This document shows, in pieces, positions 15,730-25,303 of a stretch of DNA of 35,858 bases. The stretch is from Candidatus Phocaeicola excrementigallinarum (lineage in GTDB: Bacteria; Bacteroidota; Bacteroidia; Bacteroidales; Bacteroidaceae): NCBI GenBank assembly GCA_019120125.1, contig DWVR01000021.1, forward strand, positions 1 to 35,858. The letters are read 5' to 3'. Both the position numbers and the translations under genes were made by a program. The notes beneath the pieces are model-generated. The model ran no database searches. It was not told the DNA's origin and saw only the letters and a program-made list of their open reading frames with translations. The stretch's first letter is position 1; every line of letters begins with the position of its first letter.

Positions 15730-17268
15730 ATGCTAATAAAACTTTTCGGTGCCGCGGTACAAGGTATTGACGCCACCATTGTCACTATCGAAGTGAACAC
15801 TTCAAGAGGCATAAAATTTTTTCTTGTAGGACTTCCGGATTCCGCAGTGAAGGAAAGTCACGAGCGTATCATATCCGCACTACAGGTAAACGGATACAAG
15901 TTCCCTACCTGCCAGATCATAGTCAACATGGCCCCTGCCGATATCAGGAAGGAAGGCTCCGCCTACGATCTTCCGCTTGCAATCGGCATTCTCGCCGCCA
16001 CAGGAGGAGTCGCGAAGGACAAGCTGGACAGATACATGATTATCGGAGAGTTGAGTCTGGACGGCAGTCTACAGCCCATCCGTGGCGCGCTTCCGATTGC
16101 CATTGCCGCACGTAAACAGGGGATGGAGGGATTCATCCTGCCCAAACAGAACGCACGGGAGGCGGCTGTTGTAAACAACCTGAACGTATACGGTGTGGAA
16201 AACATCACCGAAGTGATAGATTTCTTCAATGGGACACGAGAGCTGACCCCCACGCAGGTAAATACCAGAGAAGAATTCTTCAAGAACCAATATTCGTTCA
16301 CCTTTGATTTCTCGGACGTGAAAGGCCAGGAAAACGTGAAACGGGCACTCGAAGTGGCCGCAGCAGGAGGACATAACATCATCCTGATCGGCGCTCCTGG
16401 AAGCGGAAAATCCATGATGGCGAAACGCCTGCCAAGCATCCTTCCACCTCTCTCACTGGGAGAAAGTCTGGAAACCACTAAAATACATTCAGTAGCCGGG
16501 AAACTGGGACGTGACGTGTCACTGATAGCCACACGACCGTTCAGAAGCCCCCACCACACCATCTCACAGGTGGCGATGGTGGGAGGAGGAACCAACCCAC
16601 AGCCCGGGGAAATCAGCCTGGCACATAACGGTGTACTGTTTCTGGACGAACTTCCGGAATTCAACCGCAGTGTGCTGGAAGTGCTTCGCCAACCGCTTGA
16701 AGACCGCCACATCACCATCTCACGTGCGAAATACACATTGGACTATCCCGCAAACTTCCAGCTGGTCGCATCCATGAACCCATGTCCCTGCGGCTATTAT
16801 AACCATCCCACACGCCACTGCGTATGTACCCCGGGACAAGTGCAACGCTACCTGAACAAGATTTCCGGACCGCTCCTGGACCGTATCGACATACAGATAG
16901 AGATTGTACCCGTACCGTTCGAGAAAATGGCGGAGAAGGCACCGGGAGAAAACAGCGAGGCAATCAGACAACGCGTTATCCAGGCAAGAAGGATACAGGA
17001 AGAACGTTTCGCCCACACTCCGGGCATATACAGCAACGCGCAGATGACCCCACGGCTGCTCCACCAGTACGCACAACCGGACGCACAGGGACTCAATCTG
17101 TTGAAGAACGCCATGACACGCCTGAACCTCTCCGCACGCGCATACGACAGGATTCTAAAGGTGTCACGCACCATCGCCGACCTTGAACAGTCGGCAGACA
17201 TCAGGCCCCATCATCTTGCGGAAGCCATCAGCTACAGAAGCCTTGACCGCGAGAACTGGGCAGGATAA
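15730..17268 (+). CDS. comM: YifB/ComM family Mg-chelatase-like AAA ATPase
   Basis: This 512-residue protein has three parts: an N-terminal ChlI-like Lon-type domain (about 1-170), a AAA+ core with Walker A GAPGSGKS (221-228) and Walker B VLFLDELPEF (302-311), and a C-terminal helical domain (about 410-505). A Cys/His cluster, NPCPCGYYNHPTRHCVC (350-366), probably binds zinc. Vibrio ComM is a hexameric helicase that promotes branch migration during natural transformation, and by homology this protein should process recombination intermediates. dprA, another transformation factor, is about 14 kb away. It ends at a bidirectional terminator shared with secDF. Confidence 0.92.
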   Translation: MLIKLFGAAVQGIDATIVTIEVNTSRGIKFFLVGLPDSAVKESHERIISALQVNGYKFPTCQIIVNMAPADIRKEGSAYDLPLAIGILAATGGVAKDKLDRYMIIGELSLDGSLQPIRGALPIAIAARKQGMEGFILPKQNAREAAVVNNLNVYGVENITEVIDFFNGTRELTPTQVNTREEFFKNQYSFTFDFSDVKGQENVKRALEVAAAGGHNIILIGAPGSGKSMMAKRLPSILPPLSLGESLETTKIHSVAGKLGRDVSLIATRPFRSPHHTISQVAMVGGGTNPQPGEISLAHNGVLFLDELPEFNRSVLEVLRQPLEDRHITISRAKYTLDYPANFQLVASMNPCPCGYYNHPTRHCVCTPGQVQRYLNKISGPLLDRIDIQIEIVPVPFEKMAEKAPGENSEAIRQRVIQARRIQEERFAHTPGIYSNAQMTPRLLHQYAQPDAQGLNLLKNAMTRLNLSARAYDRILKVSRTIADLEQSADIRPHHLAEAISYRSLDRENWAG

Positions 17269-17299
17269 CACCATGCCGGAAACCCGAGCATACTGCATA

Positions 17300-17332
17300 A
17301 AAAAACTCCTGAGAGTCACTCAGGAGTTTTTT
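17300..17332. terminator. Bidirectional terminator between comM and secDF
   Basis: A perfect 14-bp stem (17300-17313 AAAAAACTCCTGAG with 17319-17332) surrounds a 5-nt loop. The A-run on one side and the T-run on the other make it a terminator in both directions, fitting the convergent genes. Confidence 0.95.
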
Positions 17333-17358
17333 ATCATAATCCCTCAAAAGGGAAATCA

Positions 17359-20300
17359 TCAAGCCTTTTCCTCTGCCTTCATTTCACCCAACTGTTTCGG
17401 CATCTTGTTTCCCAACAACAGATAAGCTACCGGAGCAGCCACGAACAAAGACGAGAACGTACCGATCACCACACCCAGAATCATCGCGAACGAGAAACTG
17501 CGGATACTGTCACCACCCCAGATAATGATGATGAGCAATACAATCAACGTACTCTGACCAGTGTTCAATGTACGGGCCAATGTCGTGTTCAACGCATCGT
17601 TGAACATCTTCGCACGCTCACGGGTCGGATACAGATGGCTGAACTCACGCACACGGTCGAAAATGACCACCTTATCGTTGATAGAATAACCGATAATCGT
17701 CAGTACGGCACCGATAAATGTCTGGTCTACATCCAAAGAAAACGGCAGGATACCATAGAACAATGAATAGGCACCGATAACCAGCACCGCATCAATAGCC
17801 AATGCGACTGTAGCACCAATACTGTAGGCAATGTTATTGAACCGGATCAAGATATACAAGCCGATAGCGATCAACGCGAATACAACCGCCCAGACAGCTG
17901 AGGTCTTCATGTCGTCAGCCACGCTCGGACCCACCTTCTGTGAACTGATGATAGAACATCCTTCCTGATTGTCACGGTCGATGAACTGCTCAAGCGTGAC
18001 ACCCTCCGGAACCAGATTACCGTCTTTCAACGCGGTATACAACAGACCTTCAACCTCTGCATCCACTTTCGGATCATCCTCCGCAATGCGATAGTTGGTC
18101 ATCACACGGATTCTCTTTCCGTCCGTACCCAGAGCGATCGCCTGTACGTTGGCATCGCCGACTTTCGCGTCAAACAAGTCACGCACCGTTTCCGGCTGTA
18201 CTACCTTGTCAAACTGCACCACAAAGTTACGTCCACCCGTAAAATCAATACTCTGTGACAAGCCACGAGTAAAGAACGAGACAATGCAAATCAGCAGCAG
18301 GATGCCCCATACCGTAAACGAACGCTTGATGATCCCCATGAAATTATAATGCACGTTCTGGAACAAGTTCTTCGACACCTTGGTGCAGAACGTCAGATGC
18401 TGCCATTTGTCTTTCTTCAGATAGTGCTCGTAAACCAGACGGGTCATGAACACAGCGGTAAAGAACGAGCAAAGGATACCGATAATCAACGTCGTGGCGA
18501 ATCCACGGATAGGTCCTGTACCGAAATAGAACAAAATGACACCGGTAATGATAGAAGTCAAGTTCGAGTCGAAGATAGCCGAGAACGCACCGGAATAACC
18601 GGCCGAGACCGCCTCCTTCATAGCCTTTCCAGCCCTCAACTCTTCTTTTGTACGTTCATAGATCAACACATTCGCATCGACTGCCATCGCCAGAGAAAGC
18701 ACCATACCGGCAATACCTGAGAGTGTAAGCGCGGCCTGGAATGAGGTCAGGATTCCCAATGTAAAGAAGAAGTTGAAAATCAATGCACCATTAGCCACCA
18801 TACCCGGAATGAATCCGTACATCACACACAGATAAGCCATCAGCGCTATCAAAGCCACGATGAACGATACAAGTCCCTGATTGATTGACTGCTGTCCTAA
18901 TGACGGACCTACAATGTCTTCCTGTACGATACGTGCGGGAGCCGGCATCTTACCAGATTTGAGCACATTCGCCAAGTCCTTTGTCATCTCCAGCGTAAAG
19001 TTACCGGTAATCTCAGAGTTACCACCAGTAATCTCAGAGTTCACACGTGGGGCGCTGTACACATAACCATCCAACACAATGGCAATCTCCTTACCGATAT
19101 TCTTTTTGGTAAGAGCGGCCCAACGCCGTGAACCGTCGGTATTCATCGACATTGTGACACACGGCTTGTTGAACTGGTCGTATGAGTTTCTGGCATCTGT
19201 AATCACATCACCTTCAAGCGGCGCACGTCCGTTACGTTCTGTAGAACGAATCGCATAAAGCTCGAAAATACGTCCGCTCTTGTCCATCTCAGAAGCCTTT
19301 ACGCCCCACATCAGTTTCAAGTCGCGCGGCATGATCTCCTTCACCGCAGACATATTCAACACCTTGTTGATCTGAGCCGTATCCTTATAGTCCGCATATC
19401 CGACAATCGCTCCAACTCCGCTCTGGTTAGGCTGGAACACAGACAACAATGGATGTTCTCTCCTCATCTGCTTTTCGTCTGCGGCGGATACGGCAGGAGT
19501 CTCACCTTTCAGCACAGCCGCCAGACTGTCTTTTGAAGAAACGGCAACCGTTTCATTCCCTGCGGTCGCCACTGTTTCCGTAGCCACAGAATCAGTCGCT
19601 CCACTCATCAACACCCGTGCGCGTTCATCAGCCGAAACAAGTACAGGTACAATATCCTTCGCCTCGTAAGTCTCCCAGAACTCCAGATTGGCGGAACCCT
19701 GCAACAGATTTCTTACACGCTCCGGCTCCTTGATGCCCGGCAGTTCCACCATGATACGTCCCATGGTCCCTTCAAGTGCCTGAATATTGGGCTGAACCAC
19801 ACCGAAACGGTCGATACGTGTACGCAACACATTATATGAATTGTCGATAGCCACCTGGACCTCCTGACGGAGCACACGCTCCACCTCAGCATCCGAGCTT
19901 CGTGTATTCACCTTATCCTTCAACTGCTGGGTAGCGAAAAGCTCGGCCAGCTTACCGTCGGGCACCAGTCTCTTATACTCTCTCACAAAAAGGGTGATGA
20001 AATCATCCTGGCTGGTGATTTGCTTCTTGGCAGCCTCTGCGACAGCCTTATTGAACGCCTCGTCCGGCTTGTTGTCTGCCAGTGCCTTCACTACGTCAGG
20101 CACAGATACCTCCAGAATCACATTCATACCACCTTTCAGGTCAAGTCCCAACCCGATTTCCATTTCACGGCATTGTTTCAGCGTATATACCCCCAACCAC
20201 ACTTTCTGGTTCTGCATCGAATCCAGATAATGCGCCGCACCTCTCGGATCTTCCTGCGCCTTGTTCATCTGATAACGGGTGACGAACGAGAACGACAGAT

Positions 20301-20361
20301 AAAAGATACACGCAAGGGTCAGTAAAAACGCAAAAACCTTCACAAATCCTTTGTTTTGCAT
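17359..20361 (-). CDS. secDF: Fused protein translocase subunit SecDF
   Basis: This 1000-residue fusion of SecD and SecF uses the proton motive force to pull proteins out of the SecYEG channel on the periplasmic side. SecD starts with one membrane helix (about 8-27) and LGLDLKGGMNVIL (71-83), followed by a long periplasmic P1 domain with a low-complexity Ala/Thr/Ser/Val insert around 255-290. Five helices then follow, including VDANVLIYERTKEE, whose Asp562 is the proton-pathway residue. The SecF half begins about residue 675 with its own helix, then SIDFTGGRNFVV, and later SINDKVVIFDRVRE. Fusion in one chain is usual in Bacteroidetes. It has its own upstream promoter element. Confidence 0.96.
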   Translation of the reverse strand: MQNKGFVKVFAFLLTLACIFYLSFSFVTRYQMNKAQEDPRGAAHYLDSMQNQKVWLGVYTLKQCREMEIGLGLDLKGGMNVILEVSVPDVVKALADNKPDEAFNKAVAEAAKKQITSQDDFITLFVREYKRLVPDGKLAELFATQQLKDKVNTRSSDAEVERVLRQEVQVAIDNSYNVLRTRIDRFGVVQPNIQALEGTMGRIMVELPGIKEPERVRNLLQGSANLEFWETYEAKDIVPVLVSADERARVLMSGATDSVATETVATAGNETVAVSSKDSLAAVLKGETPAVSAADEKQMRREHPLLSVFQPNQSGVGAIVGYADYKDTAQINKVLNMSAVKEIMPRDLKLMWGVKASEMDKSGRIFELYAIRSTERNGRAPLEGDVITDARNSYDQFNKPCVTMSMNTDGSRRWAALTKKNIGKEIAIVLDGYVYSAPRVNSEITGGNSEITGNFTLEMTKDLANVLKSGKMPAPARIVQEDIVGPSLGQQSINQGLVSFIVALIALMAYLCVMYGFIPGMVANGALIFNFFFTLGILTSFQAALTLSGIAGMVLSLAMAVDANVLIYERTKEELRAGKAMKEAVSAGYSGAFSAIFDSNLTSIITGVILFYFGTGPIRGFATTLIIGILCSFFTAVFMTRLVYEHYLKKDKWQHLTFCTKVSKNLFQNVHYNFMGIIKRSFTVWGILLLICIVSFFTRGLSQSIDFTGGRNFVVQFDKVVQPETVRDLFDAKVGDANVQAIALGTDGKRIRVMTNYRIAEDDPKVDAEVEGLLYTALKDGNLVPEGVTLEQFIDRDNQEGCSIISSQKVGPSVADDMKTSAVWAVVFALIAIGLYILIRFNNIAYSIGATVALAIDAVLVIGAYSLFYGILPFSLDVDQTFIGAVLTIIGYSINDKVVIFDRVREFSHLYPTRERAKMFNDALNTTLARTLNTGQSTLIVLLIIIIWGGDSIRSFSFAMILGVVIGTFSSLFVAAPVAYLLLGNKMPKQLGEMKAEEKA

Positions 20362-20414
20362 GTTACTTTAGTTTATTATATTAATTTTTAATTTGATACG
20401 TGTTTTCAAGGTTG

Positions 20415-20422
20415 CAAATATA
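20415..20422 (-). promoter_or_regulatory. Probable -7 element of secDF
   Basis: On the minus strand this is TATATTTG, an exact TAnnTTTG match. It gives a leader of roughly 45 nt. The surrounding 160 nt between the M3 peptidase stop and secDF contain no other clear feature. Confidence 0.55.
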
Positions 20423-20521
20423 GTCTTTTTTCATCAGATAAGCGGAAACGATTGTAAATATTTAAATGTTAGCTGACAAAAAGAACGGATTCACATCCTT
20501 TTAACGGCAAAAACAAATGAT

Positions 20522-22615
20522 TTATCTCAGTCCTCGGGTCTCAAGCAAAGGCTCGATTCCCGGTTCAGCTCCACGGAAATTGACATACAGTCTCATCGGA
20601 TCGTCAGACCCTCCTTTTTCCAGGATATTCTTACGGAACGAGGCAGCGGTAGCCTGGTCAAACAGCCCATGCTCCTTGAAAGCCTCAAACGCATCGGTAT
20701 CCAGACGCTCAGCCCACAGATAGCTGTAATATCCCGCATCGTATCCGCCCATGATATGATTGAAATAAGTCACACGGTAACGGGGAGCGATCTGGGGAAT
20801 CAGACCGATCTTATCCATCAGCTGTTTCTCGAAATCCACGACATTCAGACTGTCCGTAGAGGTCAGACAATGCAATTCCATGTCCAGAATAGCTGCGGCA
20901 AGCAACTCGGTCGTCATGAATCCCTGATTGAAATGGGACTGATTCTCGATCTTCGCAATCAGACCGTCAGATATCGTCTCACGAGTCTTATAATGTTTTG
21001 CATACACTTTCATCACTTCCGGAGCCATAGCCCAATGCTCCATAATCTGAGAAGGAAGCTCCACAAAATCCTGAGCCACAGACGTACCAGAGGTTCCTTT
21101 ATACTGACAACGGGTCAGCAAGCCATGAAGGGCATGGCCAAATTCATGAAACATTGTACGGGCCTCATCCAATGTCAGAAGTGAGGGCAAGTCGCCGGCA
21201 GGCTTCGTGAAACTTGCCACATTATAAATCAACGGGCGGACATCTGCCGACGCCTCACGGAAATTGCTCATCCATGCACCGCTACGCTTGCTGGCACGAG
21301 GCATATAGTCACTGTAGAATACTCCCAACAACGAACCGTCGCCATCGTTCACGACATACGTTTTCACATCCGAATTATACACCGGAATGCTGTCTGTAGG
21401 CGTAAGAGTCACACCGTAAAGCCTGTTCACCACATAACAAAGTCCATCATGCACATCATTCTGACTGAAATAAGGCTTGATTTCCTCTTCATTCAGGTTA
21501 TATTTTTCCTGACGGAGTTTCTCGGCATAATACCACCAGTCCCACGCTTCCAGTTTTTCTCCTTTCCCTTCACGGTCCATGATGGCCTGCAGTTCCGAAG
21601 CCTCCGCTTTAGCCTTCTTTATGGCATACTTCCACAAGCCATAAAGCAAGTCAAGTGCCTTCTCCGGTGTTTTCGCCATATTCTCCGCCAGCTGGTATTC
21701 CGCATAGTTGTCATATCCCATCAGTTTGGCCTTCTCCAGGCGGAGAGTCAGAATCCGTTTCAATAACGCCTTGTTGTCGTTGGCATCATCATGATTGCCC
21801 ATGTTGGTGTAAGCCAGATAGATATTCTTTCTCAGCTCACGGTCTTGGGCATATTGCAACAATGGCAAACGGCTTGACTCTTGCAAGGTGAATACCCATT
21901 TACCGTCCTTCCCGTGCGCTTTCGCCTCGTGGGCGGCCCCTTCGATTACGGCAGCCGGCAATCCGGCAAGATCTTCCTTGTTATCGACCACCAACAGATA
22001 GGCGTTATTGTCTGCCAGCACATGATTGCCGAACTCGATGGTCAATGTGGAAAGCTCCTTGTTGATTTCGCGCAGACGCATCTGCTTCTCCTCATCCAAT
22101 CCGGCTCCCGAGCGGATGAAACCCTTATAATATTTATCCAAAAGATAATGCTGTTCAGTAGTCAGTTCAATCTGTCCTTTCTCCTCCATGTCATGAACAG
22201 CAGCCACCCTCTTATATAGTTCCTTGTTCAGGAAAATATTGTCATTATGTTCTGAAAGCATTGAGGCGAACCGAGTTTCCAACTCCATGATCTTATCATT
22301 TGTATCCGCCTCAGACAAAGCGAAAAACACGCCGCTCACCCTGTCCAGAATCTCACCACTGTTGTCAAGCGCCACAATGGTATTCTCAAAAGTCGGCGCT
22401 TCAGGATTATTCACAATCGAATCAATCTCTTCATTCTGTTGGGCGATTCCTGCCAGAAAAGCAGGTTCATAATGCTCCACCTTGATCCGGTTGAAATCCG
22501 GTGTACCATAAGGTGTCTGGAACTCAGTCAGAAACGGATTGGCGGTATCTTCCGCCTTCTGTCCGCATGCGCTTACCATACAAGCCATAGCTGCAACAAT
22601 CACAAATTGTCTCAT
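20522..22615 (-). CDS. M3 family zinc metallopeptidase lipoprotein (Dcp-like)
   Basis: This is a 697-residue peptidase related to peptidyl-dipeptidase Dcp and oligopeptidase A. Zinc ligands are His490 and His494 of HEFGH and Glu519 in FVELPSQ. An N-terminal signal sequence with lipobox VSAC (Cys17) predicts anchoring in the periplasm or outer membrane, whereas E. coli Dcp has no lipidation. I chose the ATG at 22615. The longer frame from 22657 would add a non-signal tail (MVYGGKIIIKNKII) and overlap the preceding gene. It is the last gene after the rhomboid-rhomboid-phosphatase-fold cluster, 17 nt downstream. It probably trims peptides released in the periplasm. Confidence 0.9.
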   Translation of the reverse strand: MRQFVIVAAMACMVSACGQKAEDTANPFLTEFQTPYGTPDFNRIKVEHYEPAFLAGIAQQNEEIDSIVNNPEAPTFENTIVALDNSGEILDRVSGVFFALSEADTNDKIMELETRFASMLSEHNDNIFLNKELYKRVAAVHDMEEKGQIELTTEQHYLLDKYYKGFIRSGAGLDEEKQMRLREINKELSTLTIEFGNHVLADNNAYLLVVDNKEDLAGLPAAVIEGAAHEAKAHGKDGKWVFTLQESSRLPLLQYAQDRELRKNIYLAYTNMGNHDDANDNKALLKRILTLRLEKAKLMGYDNYAEYQLAENMAKTPEKALDLLYGLWKYAIKKAKAEASELQAIMDREGKGEKLEAWDWWYYAEKLRQEKYNLNEEEIKPYFSQNDVHDGLCYVVNRLYGVTLTPTDSIPVYNSDVKTYVVNDGDGSLLGVFYSDYMPRASKRSGAWMSNFREASADVRPLIYNVASFTKPAGDLPSLLTLDEARTMFHEFGHALHGLLTRCQYKGTSGTSVAQDFVELPSQIMEHWAMAPEVMKVYAKHYKTRETISDGLIAKIENQSHFNQGFMTTELLAAAILDMELHCLTSTDSLNVVDFEKQLMDKIGLIPQIAPRYRVTYFNHIMGGYDAGYYSYLWAERLDTDAFEAFKEHGLFDQATAASFRKNILEKGGSDDPMRLYVNFRGAEPGIEPLLETRGLR

Positions 22616-22632
22616 TATTATTTTATTTTTGA

Positions 22633-23691
22633 TTATAATTTTTCCACCGTACACCACAACGGGTAATGGTCTGAGGCGTCTATCGAATTATCCACTTCAG
22701 CATCCAACACACGGAATCCCGAGCCTACAAACATATGGTCAATCCGGAAAAACAAGAAATTCCGGTTATAAGAAATACCGGGTCCCCATCCCGCCTCCAC
22801 ATACGCGTCATGCAATCCTTCGGATATCACACGACGTGCGTACGATAATGGAGAATCATTGAAATCACCGCAGACCAACATATAAGGACAACGGTTCCGC
22901 GATATGGCCATGGCGACCGAATCAGCCTGCGGAGCACGGATCGCAGCCGCATCAGCAAGTTTCCTCAAAAGATACTTCCCCCCACTTTTGACGTTTTCTT
23001 CACCTGGCGATTTCAATATACCCTCATACACTTCCTTGTCATGAGTGTCCATCTTATTTGACTCAAGATGATTACATACAACAACCAAGGTGTCTTCATC
23101 CATTTTCAGCCTCAACAGAAAACTGCCGTTCCCCGCGCTCTCATATGCAATTTTCTCAACTGACAGAATCGGGAACTTTGACAGACAGGCCATACTGTTC
23201 CATCCGGGAGTGGAAAACACTTTCCGATAAGGATAAAACGACAACTGACTCTCTATTTCCTTCTTATAAGACGGATACTCCTGCAGACAAACCACGTCGG
23301 CATCCGTCCTGCGTATATATTCCACAATCGGATTTACAGTATCTGTATCCTCCGAAGGCATCCCCATCACATTATAAGTAAGAAATTTCAGGATTCCCTC
23401 TCCTTGAGGCTCCTTCCGGCCATGAAATGGAGTGTATACCTGCAGACTGTTCCATCCGGCCAACAGGAAAACCAACGGAATCAAGGCATATTTCAAGCGG
23501 ACAACCAGCCAGAACAACAGGAAAAGAAAATCCAGCAACAGAAAAACCGGGAAAAACAATCCGGCACACGAGAATACAGGAAACGCGACAGGAGACAAAT
23601 ATTGACTATAAGCACAAAACAGATAGCCTGCCCCGACGAATACGTTGGCCAGCAACATAATACCACATAACGTATGCCCGATCACATTCAT
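22633..23691 (-). CDS. Membrane-anchored endonuclease/exonuclease/phosphatase family protein
   Basis: This 352-residue protein has about three hydrophobic helices at the N terminus (roughly 8-30, 36-62, 66-84) followed by a metal-dependent EEP catalytic domain. Motifs are TYNVMG (105-110), LQEYP (136-140), CNHLES (206-211), GDFNDSP (275-281), RIDHMF (316-321) and SDHYPL (340-345), which together hold all the expected catalytic Asn, Glu, His and Asp residues. The family includes nucleases and phosphodiesterases or phosphatases of sugars and lipids. The membrane anchor argues against a DNA repair role. It starts nine bases after rhomboid gene 1 stops, so they share a transcript. Confidence 0.88.
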   Translation of the reverse strand: MNVIGHTLCGIMLLANVFVGAGYLFCAYSQYLSPVAFPVFSCAGLFFPVFLLLDFLFLLFWLVVRLKYALIPLVFLLAGWNSLQVYTPFHGRKEPQGEGILKFLTYNVMGMPSEDTDTVNPIVEYIRRTDADVVCLQEYPSYKKEIESQLSFYPYRKVFSTPGWNSMACLSKFPILSVEKIAYESAGNGSFLLRLKMDEDTLVVVCNHLESNKMDTHDKEVYEGILKSPGEENVKSGGKYLLRKLADAAAIRAPQADSVAMAISRNRCPYMLVCGDFNDSPLSYARRVISEGLHDAYVEAGWGPGISYNRNFLFFRIDHMFVGSGFRVLDAEVDNSIDASDHYPLWCTVEKL

Positions 23692-23700
23692 CTTACCACC

Positions 23701-24597
23701 TTATTTCTTACTGGCATCGAACAGCCTTTTTTTCTCTTCCTCAGTCAGACTGCCATACCCGGACTTGCGAAGCTTGTCAAGAATACGGTCCACCTCAGCC
23801 TCCCGTTCCTTCTTGCGGGCATTGAAATCATAATCTTTTTGCTTGTCACCGAAATGCACTTCCATTTTAGGTCTTCTTTTACGGTGTGGCATACGCATCC
23901 CGGAAAACAGGTCCAGCACCTGATTAATCCATTTTGTCGCATCATGACCTTTGGAAAGTCCGGCTGCAAACCACCAACCCGACAAGGCTCCTCCCAAATG
24001 CGCGATATGCCCGCCACCATTGGAAGAAGTCATGAACAGCAAGTCAAGAACCACCATGAACACAGCCACATACTTCAAACGGACCGTTCCTACAAACATG
24101 AACTGCACCGGATAGTCCGGCTCACGCACTCCTGCCGCCACCACAATGGCCAGAACCGAAGCGGAAGCCCCCAAAAGAAAAGAATGATATACCTTATCCT
24201 CAAAATACGGAAACACATTATAAGAGACCAGATAAAGCAGACCTCCGCATATTCCTCCAAGAATATACAGCCCACGCAAATGCCTTGAAGAAAAGAAATT
24301 CAGGAACAGACGTCCGAACCAGTATAACCAGAGCATGTTGAACAGAATGTGGAACACATCTGCATGCAAGAACATATAAGTGAGCAGCGACCATGGCTGA
24401 CGGACAAACGTTTCAGGCCATGCCGGAAGTTCAAGCCAGTTGACCCAAAGCGCAGGAGAAAGGTTGAATAAGGTTATTACGACATTGCACACCGCAACGA
24501 CCAAAAACACAGCGACATTGATATACAACAGCTGAATGACAATATCCCCCTGAGTGAACTTTCTCCTCAAATCAGTAATAAATCTGTCCACCGCCAT
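23701..24597 (-). CDS. Rhomboid family intramembrane serine protease (long, with basic C-terminal tail)
   Basis: This 298-residue protein has six or so membrane helices followed by a soluble, charged C-terminal extension (about 225-298). The catalytic dyad is Ser145 in GASAS and His200 in HIAHLGG; the oxyanion motif is HADVFHILFN (78-87). The GxSx motif reads GASA rather than GASG. The tail contains Lys/Arg-rich runs and ends KKRLFDASKK. Rhomboids cleave single-pass membrane proteins within the bilayer. The gene start overlaps the end of the second rhomboid gene by 26 nt, so the two are translationally linked. Confidence 0.92.
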   Translation of the reverse strand: MAVDRFITDLRRKFTQGDIVIQLLYINVAVFLVVAVCNVVITLFNLSPALWVNWLELPAWPETFVRQPWSLLTYMFLHADVFHILFNMLWLYWFGRLFLNFFSSRHLRGLYILGGICGGLLYLVSYNVFPYFEDKVYHSFLLGASASVLAIVVAAGVREPDYPVQFMFVGTVRLKYVAVFMVVLDLLFMTSSNGGGHIAHLGGALSGWWFAAGLSKGHDATKWINQVLDLFSGMRMPHRKRRPKMEVHFGDKQKDYDFNARKKEREAEVDRILDKLRKSGYGSLTEEEKKRLFDASKK

Positions 24598-25246
24598 TTT
24601 TCTTTTTCCAATATATTATTAACATCAATCCGAACAGCATACCTCCAAGATGCGCAAAATGAGCGACACCATCACTTCCTCCTACCCCGAGCAGCAGTTC
24701 AAGCACGGCATAACCGATGACAAAATATTTTGCCTTGACAGGTACCGGTATAGGAAACACAAACATCGGGCTGTTCGGGAAAAGCATGCCAAAAGCCAAC
24801 AACACGCCATATACCGCACCGGATGCCCCCACAGTGGTCAACTGGTTAAGGAACTCCGACATAGGAATGATATTCATGCCAGTATTCACCGAGTCATATC
24901 CCGACCACACAAAAAAGTATTCACAGAACTGCACAAATTCCTGGACAAGACCTGCTCCGATACCGCAGACCATATAATATGTAAGGAAACGCTTAGGCCC
25001 CCATACTTGTTCCAACACACGTCCGAACATCCACACGGCAAACATATTGAAGAAAATATGCGGGAAGTTGGCATGCATGAACATATACGAGACCAATTGC
25101 CCTATATTGAAATCGGATGCAAGAAAAAAGTGCAACCCCAACATGTTTTCAAGATCCACCCCGTATCTTCTGGCCACGATCATACCCAGAAAACACAACA
25201 CATTGATGATAAGCAGGTTTTTAGTTACTGTCGGTAGATTGTTCAT
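24572..25246 (-). CDS. Rhomboid family intramembrane serine protease (short)
   Basis: This 224-residue polytopic protease has Ser142 in VGASGAVYG and His199 in FAHLGGMLFG as the catalytic dyad, plus HANFPHIFFN (58-67). It has the classical six-helix core with almost no soluble tail. A full promoter (-33 TTTG, -7 TATTTTTG) lies directly upstream, making it the first gene of a cluster with the second rhomboid, the EEP-fold protein and the M3 peptidase. Confidence 0.94.
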   Translation of the reverse strand: MNNLPTVTKNLLIINVLCFLGMIVARRYGVDLENMLGLHFFLASDFNIGQLVSYMFMHANFPHIFFNMFAVWMFGRVLEQVWGPKRFLTYYMVCGIGAGLVQEFVQFCEYFFVWSGYDSVNTGMNIIPMSEFLNQLTTVGASGAVYGVLLAFGMLFPNSPMFVFPIPVPVKAKYFVIGYAVLELLLGVGGSDGVAHFAHLGGMLFGLMLIIYWKKKNGGGQIYY

Positions 25247-25272
25247 ATTCAGTCAAATCATTGATTCATCTG

Positions 25273-25303
25273 CAAAAATACGATATTATTCTGTCACAGC
25301 AAA
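25273..25303 (-). promoter_or_regulatory. Promoter of the rhomboid cluster
   Basis: On the minus strand TTTG (25300-25303) and TATTTTTG (25273-25280) are separated by 19 nt, a complete match to the Bacteroidetes consensus. The -33 box overlaps the last codons of the WbqC-like gene. Confidence 0.8.
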
